In this document: in pieces, positions 24,129 to 37,470 of the stretch
Position numbering within the stretch: the stretch's first letter is position 1
Layout of the letters: each line of letters begins with the position of its first letter
The notes under the pieces: model-generated
Told to the model about the DNA's origin: nothing
What the model saw: only the letters and a program-made list of their open reading frames with translations
Databases searched by the model: none
Program-made: the position numbers and the translations under genes
Assembly (NCBI RefSeq): GCF_037975245.1
Contig: NC_092568.1
Location: 22,656,501-22,720,500, forward strand
Length of the DNA: 64,000 bases
Source: Apostichopus japonicus
Lineage: Eukaryota; Echinodermata; Holothuroidea; Aspidochirotida; Stichopodidae
Direction of reading: 5' to 3'

Positions 24129-25485
24129 GTACGTTTCAATCTTTTTTTTATATTTTTTAAATTGATATTTTACGTAAATGCTGATAGAAAATTTTCACTG
24201 TGGATTCTTGACTAATATGATATAATGTAAGAATGCTGGTAGAGAAAGTCTGCAACATGTAACGGATAAATGAATATAAGATAAAATTATGTCGTTAAAT
24301 AGGTCACACTTTGGGTAACATTCATTCATGTTTGATTCGCAATTTACTAAGTTACAAACACTTCTCTGAGAAATTTGAGTAGTCCCAAAGGAAAGGAACG
24401 AAAAGGGGAAAAACACAAAAGAAAAAGAAAACCTGTTTTCAAGTGTGGTAGTGCTGTGCACAATGATGCTAGACAGTGCAAGGATGGTCACCATTTGATG
24501 AAACTGACTTTCTTTGTAAAATTATTATGATAATGTAATGTTACATCAGCAAACAAATGTATATATTTGATAAACAAAATATTGATAGCGAGTCCCATGC
24601 AACTTGCGCCTGCACTGTCAACTTGTTATTCCGCCGCTATAAATATGTGATGTGTAACGAAACAAACAAACAGTTTCAATCGATGGGGGGCAAAATAACT
24701 CTGACGTTTGCACCACATGGCGCCAGAGGTAGCTGGGTACCAAGAAAGACCTGAAATCAAAGCTATGAGACACTTTTAATCTCAGTTTGAGGTGATGGTG
24801 AGGTGGGTTGTCATGATATCTGTATCAGAGGTGAAGGTGGTTCTTTAATTTAACTGTACCTTAGAGTGTTCTGGAACTTATCATTCATGATAAATGCTGT
24901 ATTTTGGCATATATTGTAAAACAGAAGTAGGTCATTGAGCCACCAAGTCTTTAAAACGGTGGTGTTGTCAGCATGGTTTTATGGCAGAATAATTGAGTCA
25001 GATTATAAAAGAATTAAAATTAGAAATGAAATAAGTTTTACAGTTTTCAACGGCAATTAGTTTGATATTTGATAAGCATATCATTGCACAGGAATTGTGC
25101 TTGTTGAGATGAATCATAATGTAACTTAGATTGAAAACCGTAGATCAGGATTACGTAGTACACTGTTTATTGTTTTCTATACATGCTAGTTTTAATTTGA
25201 AGTTATTCTCAGTTTAATGAAGTATGCTTGAATGTCAAAATGGTATAAAATGTTTTCACCTGGTTGTTGCCATCACGTATACTGTAAGAATAATACAATA
25301 ATACACCAGAAAAAAGAAAGAAATTTCAATCATAAATTATATAGCAAGCAAATAACTACATTGCAAATGTTTGCAATTGAATATTATATAATACAAAAGT
25401 GGAGACTCGACAGAAGTGATGCCTACGAACAGGTCAAGCCACCTCAGGAAAAAGAACGTGACCTCCAAAACAATTAAACTGATCT
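24129..25485. other. AT-rich intergenic DNA
   Basis: No supported feature. Confidence 0.45.
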
Positions 25486-25496
25486 CTCAATCCAAG

Positions 25497-25606
25497 CCCT
25501 ACCCATCCCAAATCCTCCCCTATCCCAAACTGTCCCCCATCCCAAACCGTCCCCCATCCCAAATCCTCCCCCATCCCAAACCCTCCCCCATCCCAAATGC
25601 ACCCCA
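25497..25606. repeat. Minisatellite (CCCCATCCCAAA-CCT)
   Basis: About six units of 17-19 bp of the form CCCATCCCAAA(T/C)CCTCCC follow one another. They account for the proline-rich frame on one strand and the Gly/Trp/Asp-rich frame on the other. Confidence 0.8.
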
Positions 25607-28600
25607 AAAGGGCCAGTTTGTACAGTATAATTATGCAAATTGTCTCTTACATTGCATTGTTGTATTGCTAAACTGCATTGTACTGAATCTTTGTAAATTT
25701 TTTTACCAACAAAACAGCAGGAAACATCAATATCATCTGAACAGCTTGTAATATCCACATAATATTGATTTTGCATGATTTTTAGAGCATGAGACATTTA
25801 ACTTTTCCTGCTAGAGGAATTAACGGTAACTGACTGTATAACAGAGTACAGACGAACAGTAGATCATCAAACCGCCTTTTGGAATTGATTTTTCCAGAAA
25901 TTAAAAAAAATAGAATACCAATATTGGATCTATGGGTGGGTACTAAATTTGCACACAATACGTCAATAAAATATTGGAAGTAGTACTGTAAATCGCCGAT
26001 GACACTATACTGCAGGGAGAACGTTTAAAACGTTTACATCAATGGAGATGGAGCACAGTGATGACGAATACCAATTGTATTTGAAACATTCAGTTTCCAT
26101 TTCACTGCATGTGCACATCAGAGCACATTCATGCACCCTTCAAAAGTACCCTCATGAGGGGGGCAGGAGGATCCCAGACACAGCGGAGGCCTTCATCTTC
26201 ATTGAAATGCACCAGGGAGATTGTACAATTATTCTATCTCTCCAGTTGAATAACTGCATCTACTGTACAGTACATCACCACGGATACAGTGTCATGAGTC
26301 ATACATGTAGGCTACATCTGTGTGTAATACTCATTATGTAAAAATAGGACACTGCCTAGGGAGGGGGATGGGGCAGCCTGGGGGGATATGGGAAGTATTA
26401 ACATAATTAGTGTCTGAGGGTGCTGGAGGACAACGATATCTAAAGAAATCCTTGTTTTGTGAAGATTCTTTTACGAAGTTTTTAAATACTTAAGCCACCT
26501 TTTCTTTTTAGGTTCATCTGATTTATCTGTATCCAACCCAATGGTTTTGTGCAGTGGAGCAGCATACAGTAGATAGCTCTCTTAATGATTCAGAATTAGA
26601 ATGTAGGAAATGATGGATTACTTTAGCATTTTGTTTAACACTGTAAGGAATTATTTGGAAGGTTTATATAGCAGAGTGACTCATTCTCTTTTGGGGGACA
26701 TCTCACCTCTATGGAAGTCAGTGCATTGTCTAATTCATAGAAATCGTGTTGAAAGCTTAGACTTAGAGTTCTTTATATTACCAAACTCTGAAGTGAAGTG
26801 TTAAAAATGCACTTTAATCTGTGCTTAAAGTGCTTTCACAGTGGAAGCTAGTTAAAATGCTATCCTCTTGTTATATGAATGTTGTCAAGTTTTATCTATC
26901 CACTGTCCAGCCTGTGCCAGCATTTTCCTTTGCACAAACCTTGTTTGTAATCTTATGAACAGTTAAACAACAACAAATTTATACTGTAGTTTACATTGTT
27001 TATCAGCCTCATGAAGTGATATTTAAATATTGTACAGGCTCTCAGATGAAGCAAGGTTTAATACAAGATGTGTTTTGAAGTTGGTTCTTTATTTTTCTTA
27101 CCCATTTACTGTACTGTACTCTGCTTTGACCTGTCTCCTACCATCAAGTGTACTTTTCATGAACCATCATTTACCTCCTCCTCCTTCCGGATCTACTACT
27201 TTCAACAGTCGACAAGTGATTGATAGAGGATATTTTTATCAATTATGTGAATCACTTGGTCCTTCCTTTTCAACAAATGGTTTCCATTACAGTGTGCTCA
27301 TCATACGGTACAGTACATTAAGTGTGAAGTTTATCTGATATTCTGTTAGCATTCCACCAGCCATCTCTTTACAATTGTACTAAGTTAGTTACAATTACAG
27401 TACAGAGGATGGCTAATGTTACAATGTTACAAATAGGATAAATGTATTCGGTCCCTCATTCTCCTGTACCTCTCTGATACATGTCATACTCTAGGTTTTA
27501 ACATTGTGTCTCCCAAATCAGCAATCGTTAATGTACTGTACTATACAAATCAAAGGCTGTTTACGTGTCGAAATTAATATTTCTTGCAATGAGATGTGCC
27601 TTTTACAGGGGCAAAAGTGTTCTTACCTGTTCTCAGGAACTTGGGTTATCCTTCTCTGCAAGTGTGCTCGGTCATCCGTCAGCCATGATGTTCTATACTA
27701 TACTGTACCACCTAGCCCCAAGTTTAGGAATGATACATGAAAAAAAATTCTTTTGTTTTTGCAGAGGTCTTAAGGCCATTGAGGTCAAAGTTTGAAATTC
27801 TTTGAACCTACAAAAGTAAACTTGGATTTACTTCATACTAGTATGTGGACCCACCTCATTGAGTATAAGATGGTCTCATCGGAGTTCAAAGGTCATTGGA
27901 TGTCAACAGAGGTCAAAGTCTGAAAACTTTTGTAAACAAGAAAACTCAAAACTTGAACATGGATGGATTTCACACTTTGTATGTGACCAATGTGAGTCCA
28001 CCTTATTACTGTCAGTGCTGACATTTGATGTTCCAATACAAAATTGTAAAATGTGGCAAGGCATTCACTAAGGTTCTTGGCTTTCTGGTTTGTCTTAATA
28101 CATACATCTCCTTGTAAAGTCTAAATCAGGTCTATGGCATCATTCTTTTGAGACAAACAAAATGTTGAAGGTTGACCCCCCTCCCCCCCCGACAGTGGTG
28201 TTTGCACACAATTTGGAATTCAGAATTGTCCTTAGGAAGCCTCAGAATACTATCTAGGGGTTTCCCCAACTTTCTATATTTGGAGTGATCGAAGAGATTT
28301 CACATCTGAGTGGGAGATTACTGTACCGTAATGTCTTATTCTAAATAAAACTAACCTTTGTGTAAGATTGGACTTTTAGTTTGCAATTCGGATAATAGGA
28401 CTTGATCTTGCGCAGTGTACTTGGATCATCATATACCTGTAACCTGCACATCTGTACGTATCATATGGCCGTGATATTGAACAGGTATGCAGCAAGCAAG
28501 CAGTGTGTGACACATGAATGTACTGTATAAGAGATATTGTGTTTCAGGTCTTTAGGAATTTTAGGAATGTCGTTGTTATTGTACCTTCATAGTGTTTCAA

Positions 28601-31030
28601 AATTATGCTGGATAGCTGATTAATGATTTGCAAGAATATGTAAATGAGTCGGCAATTACCCAATCGTGCACTTGTAGCTTTGTGTTTGGTCATAAATTTG
28701 ACTGAAGTCACAGATTCTACCATTTTTATAATCAAAATAATATTGTAGTGCATGATACTAAGAACCAGTGTAACAGTACAGCACTCAACTTTCTAGTTTT
28801 TTTTTCAGCGAGTCATGGTTAATGAGCGAGTGACTAATGAATTTTATTTAAAAATTTCTCAATCATTTGTCATTCACACCTGGTCCCCTTTTCAATTTTT
28901 CATAGTATTAATAAAGTTATTTTCACTGTATGCACAATACAGAAGGTTGTCAATTAAAGCAACACATGAAATTTGGTTACTGTGTGTATATATACTGGAT
29001 GCTAAGTTTCCGTTAAGAGAAGTCCATACCTTCTCGGAGGACAGTAATCCCCTCCCTGCAGGTATCTTTGTCTTTGTGAGAGAGGTCAAGAATTGAATCA
29101 GTCAGTACCAATATATTTACACTTCAGAAGCTATTTTCTACATACATGACTAGGAGAGACATGTAGAAAGCTATTCGGCAAAATGTCAGTGTGAGATATA
29201 TCACCCTGGCAGTGGACCAGTAGTTAATTCACTTAAAAGTTGTACTAATGTGAAAATGTGACAGGTTGTCATAACAACCTCATTTTTACTTGGCTGAGAG
29301 TCTAGTAAAAGTGCTATCCTTCAGGTATATGTCAAAAAATATATGTTTCAGAGATCGGTTCAACTGTTGGTTGGTTTCCTACATGGTATTAGTGAAGCCA
29401 CTGGGAGGGGGCCCCATTATCACTCTGGTTATTAAAGTCAGTTGATTGATGTATGTCTAACAGCTATAGTGGCTTTTTACAACCTCTCTAGAATGAGCTC
29501 AAATGGTTATTTGTTCCACAGATCTAGGTGACTGGTTTTGCTATCATCATGCCTTCATATAGTCGATGATGGGAAAACTATCTAGGACTACTAACAGGTA
29601 CTGTCAATTGGTAACAGGATAGCATCATGCATACAATACATATTAAAAAAGCAAGTTTAATTTCATACTTTACCAACCATTGTAGCATATATCAGGGTGG
29701 CATTTAAAGTGACTTTCGGAACTACATGAATTCAGCCCAAACCTGCCCAGGTTAACTCAGTACATGTGCATGGTATAGGACCAGAGTGTACAGTACAGTG
29801 TAGCTAAGTTCTATATCAAGCCCAGTCGACCACAAACTACAGTTCTACTAAGACTTAACTGTGTCTGAGAAGCTACGTAAAAATTGATGGGAAAATTACT
29901 TTCATATGCAATTAAGAAAGTACATGTTTAATAATTTGTCGTACACAAACATTTGGGGATTGAGTTTTCTTTGTGAGCAGTTAAATATGATTCTCTGTCA
30001 AATGGTTTGTTTTGAAGGTTTATTAGAACTTAAATAATGATGAAATATCATGTAACCAATGTTTTAAAGCATTCACAGCGAAAGGAGGAAAAACACTGAC
30101 ATCATATATTTTAGAGGTACATTCCATACATTTTACATTTAGAAGTGAGAATAAACTAAAATACGGATACTGATTTTGTTTTGTCAAAGTTTCCAGCCCT
30201 GACAATAACTGTCAGGCTGTGTGTCCACTACTGTAATATTTTGTTAGTAAACTTCATTCCTCTCAAAGCAATCAGTGATTTGAAATTTAAAAAATTTAAA
30301 TACTATTAAACACCTCTGTTTGTGTTTTTGCTTTAATGTATTAGAAATTTATTGAAAACTTGGTCAGTTACTTTTGAAATTAAATTTTCTACATTAGAAG
30401 AACAGTTGGGACAATTATATACTAATGGTTCTATTAAATATCCTGCTTTTAGTAAAGATGCCATGTTTATTCGGTCTGCAAATATCTTATTGTACAGACT
30501 TAACAGTACAGTAGCTACAGTATGTACGTAACGATTACTAATGAACAGTCTCAACTGCCATGGTTGTTGACTCATCAATTACAAAATATCCTGATTACTC
30601 TCAGCCTGTTTCTCCTATCAAATTTGAATGATAACAACCTGATTCCCTTAAAGCTCTTCATCACAAGGTTTTGTCACACACACACAGCTACACACACACA
30701 CACACACAGACACCCAAAATTTGTAAAGGAAGGGAAAGAAATTTTAACACTTATCCATTAAAAGTGACCGTGTATTCACAAAAGTGTGATATTTCGTCGA
30801 GTACATCCATGTTTTTTTTTTTCTTCGTTATTTTTTTTTTAACGCAGTCTTATCAAAACCTTTTTGCTTTTATAAAAAATCGTATGAATTGGAAGAGGCC
30901 AAGAGCAAAGCTCATTTCAAGGTTAACCAACTGTTTTGATTAAACCTCTGTCCAACAATATTTTCCTTTGGAGTCTAATCAAATTAAAAATATCATGGAA
31001 CTGACTTTGCATTCTACCGAGTTTCAATTG
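25607..31030. other. Long AT-rich stretch without a recognised gene
   Basis: The words TACTGTAC and GTACAGTA are frequent (for example 27105-27120 and 27305-27320). A CA microsatellite lies at 30677-30712 and T runs near 30810-30840. A 99-codon frame at 26042-26341 starts in an acidic stretch but matches nothing I know. No splice-bounded coding segment can be supported. Confidence 0.4.
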
Positions 31031-31049
31031 ACTGCCCCTGTTATTCCAT

Positions 31050-31375
31050 CGGCGGCGGCGCCAGATCTGGGTATAGAATCTCGAGATCTCCCTCTGTCTT
31101 TCATCTCTCCTCTTCTTCTGCGGCGTTGAGGTTGCATGCTAGTAGTAGTGATTCATTGAAGTCCATGGTTTGTGACTTGTGTAATCCTCCCCGAGTCTGT
31201 GTACACATCCATTTTGTACATGTGTCTATCCCGAGCGGTTGAGTTAAAAGCCAAAAAAAAAAAAAAAAAATGAGAAAGAGAAAAAAAAAAGGGGGAGAGA
31301 ATTGTATTTTAAATTGAAGTGACTCAAAGTTGAAGCTCGTGAGTCATTGCTGCCGAACTGATGAAAAACTGTAAG
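31050..31375 (+). promoter_or_regulatory. Candidate promoter and untranslated first exon
   Basis: A small CpG-bearing patch (CGGCGGCGGCGCC at 31050-31062), a CT-rich stretch and a long A run precede GAACTGATGAAAAACTGTAAG followed by the donor GTAAGAAG (31375). In an AT-rich region this looks like a transcription start with a non-coding exon. BTBD7 is the next gene on this strand and starts translation in an exon preceded by an acceptor, so this is a good candidate for its first exon, possibly an alternative to the one near 11.8 kb. Confidence 0.35.
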
Positions 31376-33030
31376 GTAAGAAGCGGCCTGTTCTAAGTTA
31401 ACAGTCTTTAACGGAATATATAGTTAATAGTCACTGAGGATTATAACACGACTTAATGATTCATTGCATGGACAATTCATAACAGATAAAAATTTCTGTA
31501 CTACGTTGATGTCCTTTTTCTTCATCTGACGGTTTCTTGATATCTGAAGAATGACTGGCGTAAAAAAAAGAAAAGCAAAAACAAAAAGAGGTAAAGGGTT
31601 AAACAGTCAGTATTTTATCCATTAAGGAATGAATAATGTGCATATTTATAAGTTCTGATTAGCTGGTTTTGACAACTACAATAATGAATGGATCGATGAA
31701 CTTTCTATTTTATGGAATAAGTGCGGCTTTGATGTGTTGCAAGGTACTCTGGGATCAGTAGAAACTGGCGTCGTAAAAATATGATGTGTACAGATGGTTT
31801 AATGTATAGAGTTCAGCTCTTCGGCTCATCAGTATATATTTGAATAGTAAATGATGGTTTTGATCGAAGCTCGTTGAAATATTATGAATTTTGTTTGTTA
31901 AAAGTGTCAATTTAGAATAGTGGATAAAATGGTGTTGAAACTTCAGCTATCCTTTCAAAAATTTGAAAGTCCTTTGTACTTTTTGCAAGGATGTTTTCTT
32001 TGTCTTATATGAAAAATTTTGTCAACTACAGTATGAAAAGTACTTAAGTTCTGTATAGTGGCTCTAGGTGAAGATTGAGGTCTCTCTCATAAATATTTAA
32101 AGGCACTGAGGAGGTCTAGCTATAATTCAAATCACAATAATTGTGAAATTCAACTTGTGTCTTGTATGCAAAATTACTTGTGCTCATGTAGTTTAAAAGT
32201 GATAAAATTTGTTATTAATCTTCTAGTGTAAAAGGAATATTTACATTACTTTTTGAAGTGCATTTACATTATTATGAAATTTTAAATTGTTTTAATTGCA
32301 TACATTTTCATGTGTACTGTCCGATTACCTAATGAAAACACAGAAAGCAAAATGCTAATTAGTGCTTGACATGTGGTACGCAATGCTTGGTACGCAATGC
32401 CAATATAGATCTAACAGTATGATTTTAAATGGCACATGTTTCTTGGAAACTTAAAATAAATGGAAAAATCATTAAAAGTTGTTACATGGCATAGCCAAAG
32501 TTTTACCAACATGTGATATCATGGTCCATAATATACATATTGCATTATATATGTGTTTATGTTCAAGTTAGATACAGTATATTCCATTTTGTTTTGCTGT
32601 TGTTTAATTTGAATTTTTCCACCTTTCTTTCAGTTCTTTTCACATGATATTATTCTTTTTAATGACAAATCTGACCTTTTTACATCATACAATAGCTACA
32701 GTACATGTACTGTACATTAACAGTGATTTGTAGTGACATAATTTGTAAATTCCAAAGAAGAGGAAAAGGAAACATTTTCATGTGTTTTCCTTGGTGGCTC
32801 ATCTAACATAAGATATGGATCCAAATCAGAGGAATGGAAATCCTTATCCATTAAACGTAATTTTTAATCGTAATCGAACACAAAAGATTTTAAGTCTTTG
32901 GTCAGAGACCAGGACTGCAAAATGTTACCCAGAGAATGTGATCGCTCAAATTTTTGAGGCAGTTTGAAAATGTCACATTTAATTTTCCCATGTGTCTAAG
33001 AAGAGTTGTACAGTATGTTCGTCCAGCTAG
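31376..33030. other. AT-rich DNA, probably intronic
   Basis: No feature apart from the palindromic word cluster ACAGTACATGTACTGTACA near 32698-32716. Confidence 0.45.
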
Positions 33031-33035
33031 AGTAT

Positions 33036-33100
33036 TGTACTTTGCTCCTTGCTTACCTGTCTCCTCACAATCTTAGCACTATGGCTGTACCGTGTACATG
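33036..33100 (+). mobile_element. Diverged DIRS left terminus
   Basis: TTTGCTCCTTGCTTACCTGT and the following CTCCTCACAATCTTAGCAC match the left end of the intact element (36743-36783) with few differences and in the same orientation; CTGTACCGTG still resembles the next part of the terminal repeat. Downstream similarity fades, so this is a truncated or solo end. Confidence 0.65.
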
Positions 33101-35435
33101 CACCATCTCTTTTTCCAATTTTCATTATGTTAAATTGTTCTCGGTCTTTTTATTTTCTTTGCACAGGTCAAAACCACCACTCTCTGCAGACAAAAACTAA
33201 CTTGAAATCCACGAGAGTGATTCTGAGAAACCTTTCTGCAGGGCAAGTATGGTACGTATATATATGTGTCATTCAAACTCACAGTAACACTGTAATTGGT
33301 ATTTTATTACTGGTGCACCCAAATTGCAAATGCTTTAATCTATTGTATCAAAGTTCCTTAACATGGCCTAATTAATAAATGGCACTTTGATCTCAGTGTC
33401 GACACTGTTAACGTGTCGCCTTTAAAACGTGAAAAGCAAAACATAGCAAAGCAAAAGGTGTCAGACCCTAGTGGCAAATGACATCACAGAAATATACAAA
33501 ACTGACAGAGCCTCCCAGATGCACTTTTTACTGCAGATATCTCACAAATGGATCAAGAGGGTTTTTTTTTTTTGGGGGGGGGGTTTGCTTTTTGGGATCT
33601 GAGTTGTTTTTACAAAGATCTCTGTCACATGTAAGCTACATATGGTGGTTGGGTCTCAGTCTCCTTTAAGCGCAGTTTACTGTTACAACTCTCTCCATAT
33701 GTAATCAGCTAGAGTTCATTGTTGTATGTGTATCCTAGGTTTAATGGATATGGGAAGTTTTCGGACATAAATATCAAGCCGCCTTTTATCTCTAATGAGA
33801 CTTTCTTAGCATTCCACATGACTGACCGGTCTCTGGTTATTCTCATCTATTTAGTGTAACAGTGTAACATCTGTATGGGCAGGTGTCAGGTAGACTATAA
33901 AATGTCAGGGAGCAACAAGGTCTTCCTACTCCCATATGTTCCACATCTAATAGAGGAGGAGCAGATACGACAATAAGAATCTCGTCCAAGGCATGTAGAT
34001 GTTTTGTGCTTTCCGTGTGGCTAGAAACTTTGTTGCTGGACCCCTCCCCCCCTATTTTCACATATTAAATATTCATGATATGCAAAAACCAAGTTGAGGA
34101 TGTTAAATATTCCTATATATATTTAATACACTCTGTTTTGCAAGTTTCAAATTAAACACGACCTAAACATATATTGATGTTATGGGATGTCAGTGTCAAA
34201 TAAAGTCACACATTGACCAGAAGTTAATACCAACATAGGCTATAAGCTTTCTCTTTTGTCATTTTAAGATATATTTTGAGGTAATGTACAGTGTCTCTTT
34301 GGAGGAGGGATGCATGGTAAGGCAGTCGTGGGTATAAATCCATCAGTGGTTAGTGGAATCCAATCATTCGTCTTTGCTTTCAGTTCCCCACTGGTGCCCC
34401 TGTTTTTTTTTTTGGCTGTCAAGTTGTTTCCCTTCATATGTTTGAAAAAGCAGAGGATGTCCTTGCTTGTAGAAAGACACCAAAGATAAAGTCACATAAA
34501 GCCACTGTACAGTACTGTACCGTACGTGGTGGAACGGCGAAGCAAACAGCCCCGGCATATTTTTCTTGACATTCCCGCTTTGCATCCGAGTGGGAAATTG
34601 CAGCTGTTAAAATAGTTTTGTAATGTAATTTGTAGCCAATCAATTACATCCATATTTTCCCCCCTCTGTAAATTTATTTGCTTCAGTCTCTGTTCTTCGA
34701 TTTGTTTGCTTTAATACACACATACAGCATCTGCACCAAACCTGTCACCATTGCTAAGACTTTCTGAAACTCAAAAAAAGTCAAACCACTTTCAATGCCA
34801 CCAAGGCTGTGGTCTACTGAGAATTTTTGTGACCTTGAAGTGTACATGCTAGTTTACATGCTTATATTTGTTCATTGGAGAGTTTTTTAATCTTGGAAGT
34901 GCCATTATTGCCTGCTATTACTCAAGTAAAATATGTATATATAATCTCAGCTAAAACTGATTTTAAACAGCAGGGACATTATTAGTTGTTGTTATAGAAA
35001 AAAAATTGCATACCTCATACTGACTGGCATAAAGAATGCGTCAGTGTTTTATTTATTGTAGACTACTTCAGGTGTTTGGATTCATGCATATTGCAAAAAA
35101 AAAAATTCTTTTATTATTGAATATTACAGTTCCAAGGTGAGTGATTTGCAAACTTTTATGGTTGGCATTCACGATAACTTTACCTCACTTCATACTTGAC
35201 TGAATGTGTCACTTCTATTTAACGATGGCATCAGTGCATTCCAACAGGTCTGTAAATTGCCACTAGAGGTGTTTATGATGTACTCAAAGTGTCAAAGTTT
35301 AATGCCAGTCAAATATTGGTTGCATTTGAACTGTCTAGTAGACCAGTAGTATGAAATGTATAGCTCTATTCTGAATGGGTTTATATTCATACAAATGTCA
35401 TAGGAATCAATTTTTTTGTTCTGGTGGCAAGATGC
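33101..35435. other. AT-rich DNA, probably intronic
   Basis: A T-run followed by a G-run (33560-33582) and the palindrome cluster GTACAGTACTGTACCGTAC at 34507-34525. No exon supported. Confidence 0.45.
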
Positions 35436-35436
35436 A

Positions 35437-35500
35437 ATTTACTTCATTCCTCTCTTTCTGTACCTGTCTCCTATACATAGGTACTCCAATTCACAGCGCG
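35437..35500 (+). mobile_element. Diverged DIRS left terminus (second relic)
   Basis: TTTACTTCATTCCTC followed by ACCTGTCTCCT repeats the order of the intact left end (TTTACTTCGCTCCTCGCTTACCTGTCTCCT) with a short insertion. It is only 1.3 kb upstream of the intact element and in the same orientation. The open frame 35599-35928 that follows has no recognisable domain and I do not call it a gene. Confidence 0.5.
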
Positions 35501-35984
35501 TACTCCCTCACCTCATATAACCTATGCATTACCGTATTAACCTCGCTCTAGCATCTGGCAATTGTCTGTATGTGAGTGTGGCCATCTCCCTTCCGTAATT
35601 GCCAGCCTTTTGCGCAAGTATCGCTCTCTTATTGCTCTTACTAAATCCTAAGATTTCAATTACTTCGTCTAAATATTATCATTGTTTTTGTAATTCTTTT
35701 TCATCTGTTCAACGTTCCGCACGTTTGAACTGCTTCTTGTCTTTAAAACGTTTTTTCTTTCGTGATTTTCGAACGTTTGTTGGGTTTGCCTACAATCTGG
35801 TAAAATTCTTTCCCCGCACCTCTAACTTTCCTATTAGACATGTCACCACCCTCTTCCTTCCAAATCTACCATACAGAAGTTCTATATTGCATTTAACAGC
35901 TTTTATTTCATTTTATTTTGGGATGTAATCATTCAGAAAACTGAATGCCATGTCTTAGTTGAACACCTGGCAACCCCTGAATCT

Positions 35985-36110
35985 CCTTTTGTCACCCCTC
36001 AATCTACCTGCCTTCACCCCTCAATCTCCCTTCTATCGCCCCTCAATCTCCCTTCCATCACCCCTCAATCTCCCTTCCACTACCCCTCAGCCTCCCCTCA
36101 ATCTGTTGTT
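35985..36110. repeat. Minisatellite (CACCCCTCAATCTCCCTTCC)
   Basis: Five to six units of about 20 bp with the core CCCCTCAATCTCCCTTC, varying mainly at two positions. Confidence 0.8.
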
Positions 36111-36737
36111 CATGATCTTAAACTGAACAGAGCCTGAATTTATAGTATCATACAATCTGACAGTGATAAAAGAAACATATATTCATTACAGAATTAAAGT
36201 AGGCTTTATGGCTGTAATTGGGAGTCAAGATTGGAAGATAGTTGACATAAGAAGGATTTGTAACAAAAAATTAACACATCTTAATGCTCGGTACATATCA
36301 TTTCAAAGACTACTCAAGTAGGCCTCACAAGTGTATTGTTTACCTAACACAGGGCCTTTTTCATTTAAATTTCTTTTAATTAAATATTTTGTTTCCTCTT
36401 GAGCACTCATTACAGGAGACAGACTTAAATTCCCTCTCGGTATAAGTTTTCAAGTCACGTAAAATATTTTTATCCTGTGGAAAGTCTAAGCCTGCCTTGT
36501 GTCTTTGAGCCTGTTTTTGTACAAATTGTACTGTAAGGGAATATCTTTCTTTGAATATAACAGGACTTGTGGCGACTATTGCTCATGGACAAATGCAAAT
36601 TATATAGACATAAAAACCATAGGTACTTTATGATGAGGTTTGGATTACATGCTTAAAGTTGACTCAACTTGAGAAGTTTTGTGAACACTCATACATTAGT
36701 GTATGCTGTGGCTAAGAGCTGCATGTAGACATGGTAA
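36111..36737. other. AT-rich flank left of the DIRS element
   Basis: No feature; GC content rises abruptly at the element border. Confidence 0.5.
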
Positions 36738-36753
36738 ATTTACTTCGCTCCTC

Positions 36754-36871
36754 GCTTACCTGTCTCCTCACAACCTTAGCACCTCATTCTACCGTGCCTA
36801 TAAAGTCCTGGTAAATAAATAACACTGTGCGCCCTCTATGACCGGACCCCCCTTCCGGTCCCTCCTCCTTT
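36754..36871 (+). repeat. DIRS left inverted terminal repeat
   Basis: This 118-bp segment is the reverse complement of 43112-43229 with one visible mismatch (36794). It contains an internal palindrome, GACCGGA ... TCCGGTC (36840-36860). The outer 16 bases (36738-36753) are unique to this end and are copied in the internal complementary region. Confidence 0.95.
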
Positions 36872-37470
36872 TTCATTCTACCATTCCAAGTGCCTACACG
36901 CATATTTTTCTTGTGGATAGTTTCCTTGGAAAATTGTCTTGGTTTTCTTCGACGATCGCCGGAAGTTTTTTAGCTTCGGATCTTTAGAAGTTTGACAGTC
37001 CTTTCCTGACCGATAAGTATCCTTTTTATCAAAAAGGGAGGGTTTTGGGGACTGTTTTCGTAGTGCGTTTCCTCCTCGGGTTGGTTTGCGGCGGGGTTAG
37101 CAGTTCCGCGAAACTGCCTAGGTTCCCGCCCTATTCCTCCCCACGCTATAGCGTGTTGTTGTTTTTGTGTTTTCTTAGCTTGTTTACTAGCTTTCTTCCC
37201 CCCAATTAGTTTCTCTCGTCCCCCTTTTGGGGATTCATATTGCTCACACATATTCACTCTTTTTCGTATGTATTTCTCGCTCTCTCATTTTTGTTTCAGC
37301 TTGCATTTTCATGTTAGGCCACCCCGTAGCGTTACCTTGTTTACCGTTGCTAGGTTACGCTACGCTCCACCTAAGCCTAATTCCCTCCCTAGTTCTCCCC
37401 TCTTACGTTAAGCTTCTATTGTTGTTCATTTATCACTAAGAAGTAATCTTCCTTAATCCGGTTATTCAGC

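Noticed and set aside
26042-26341. 99-codon frame beginning with an acidic stretch
   Set aside because: No family resemblance and no flanking exon signals.
31228-31250. tRNA A-box-like CCGAGCGGTTGAG
   Set aside because: No B box or foldable cloverleaf follows.
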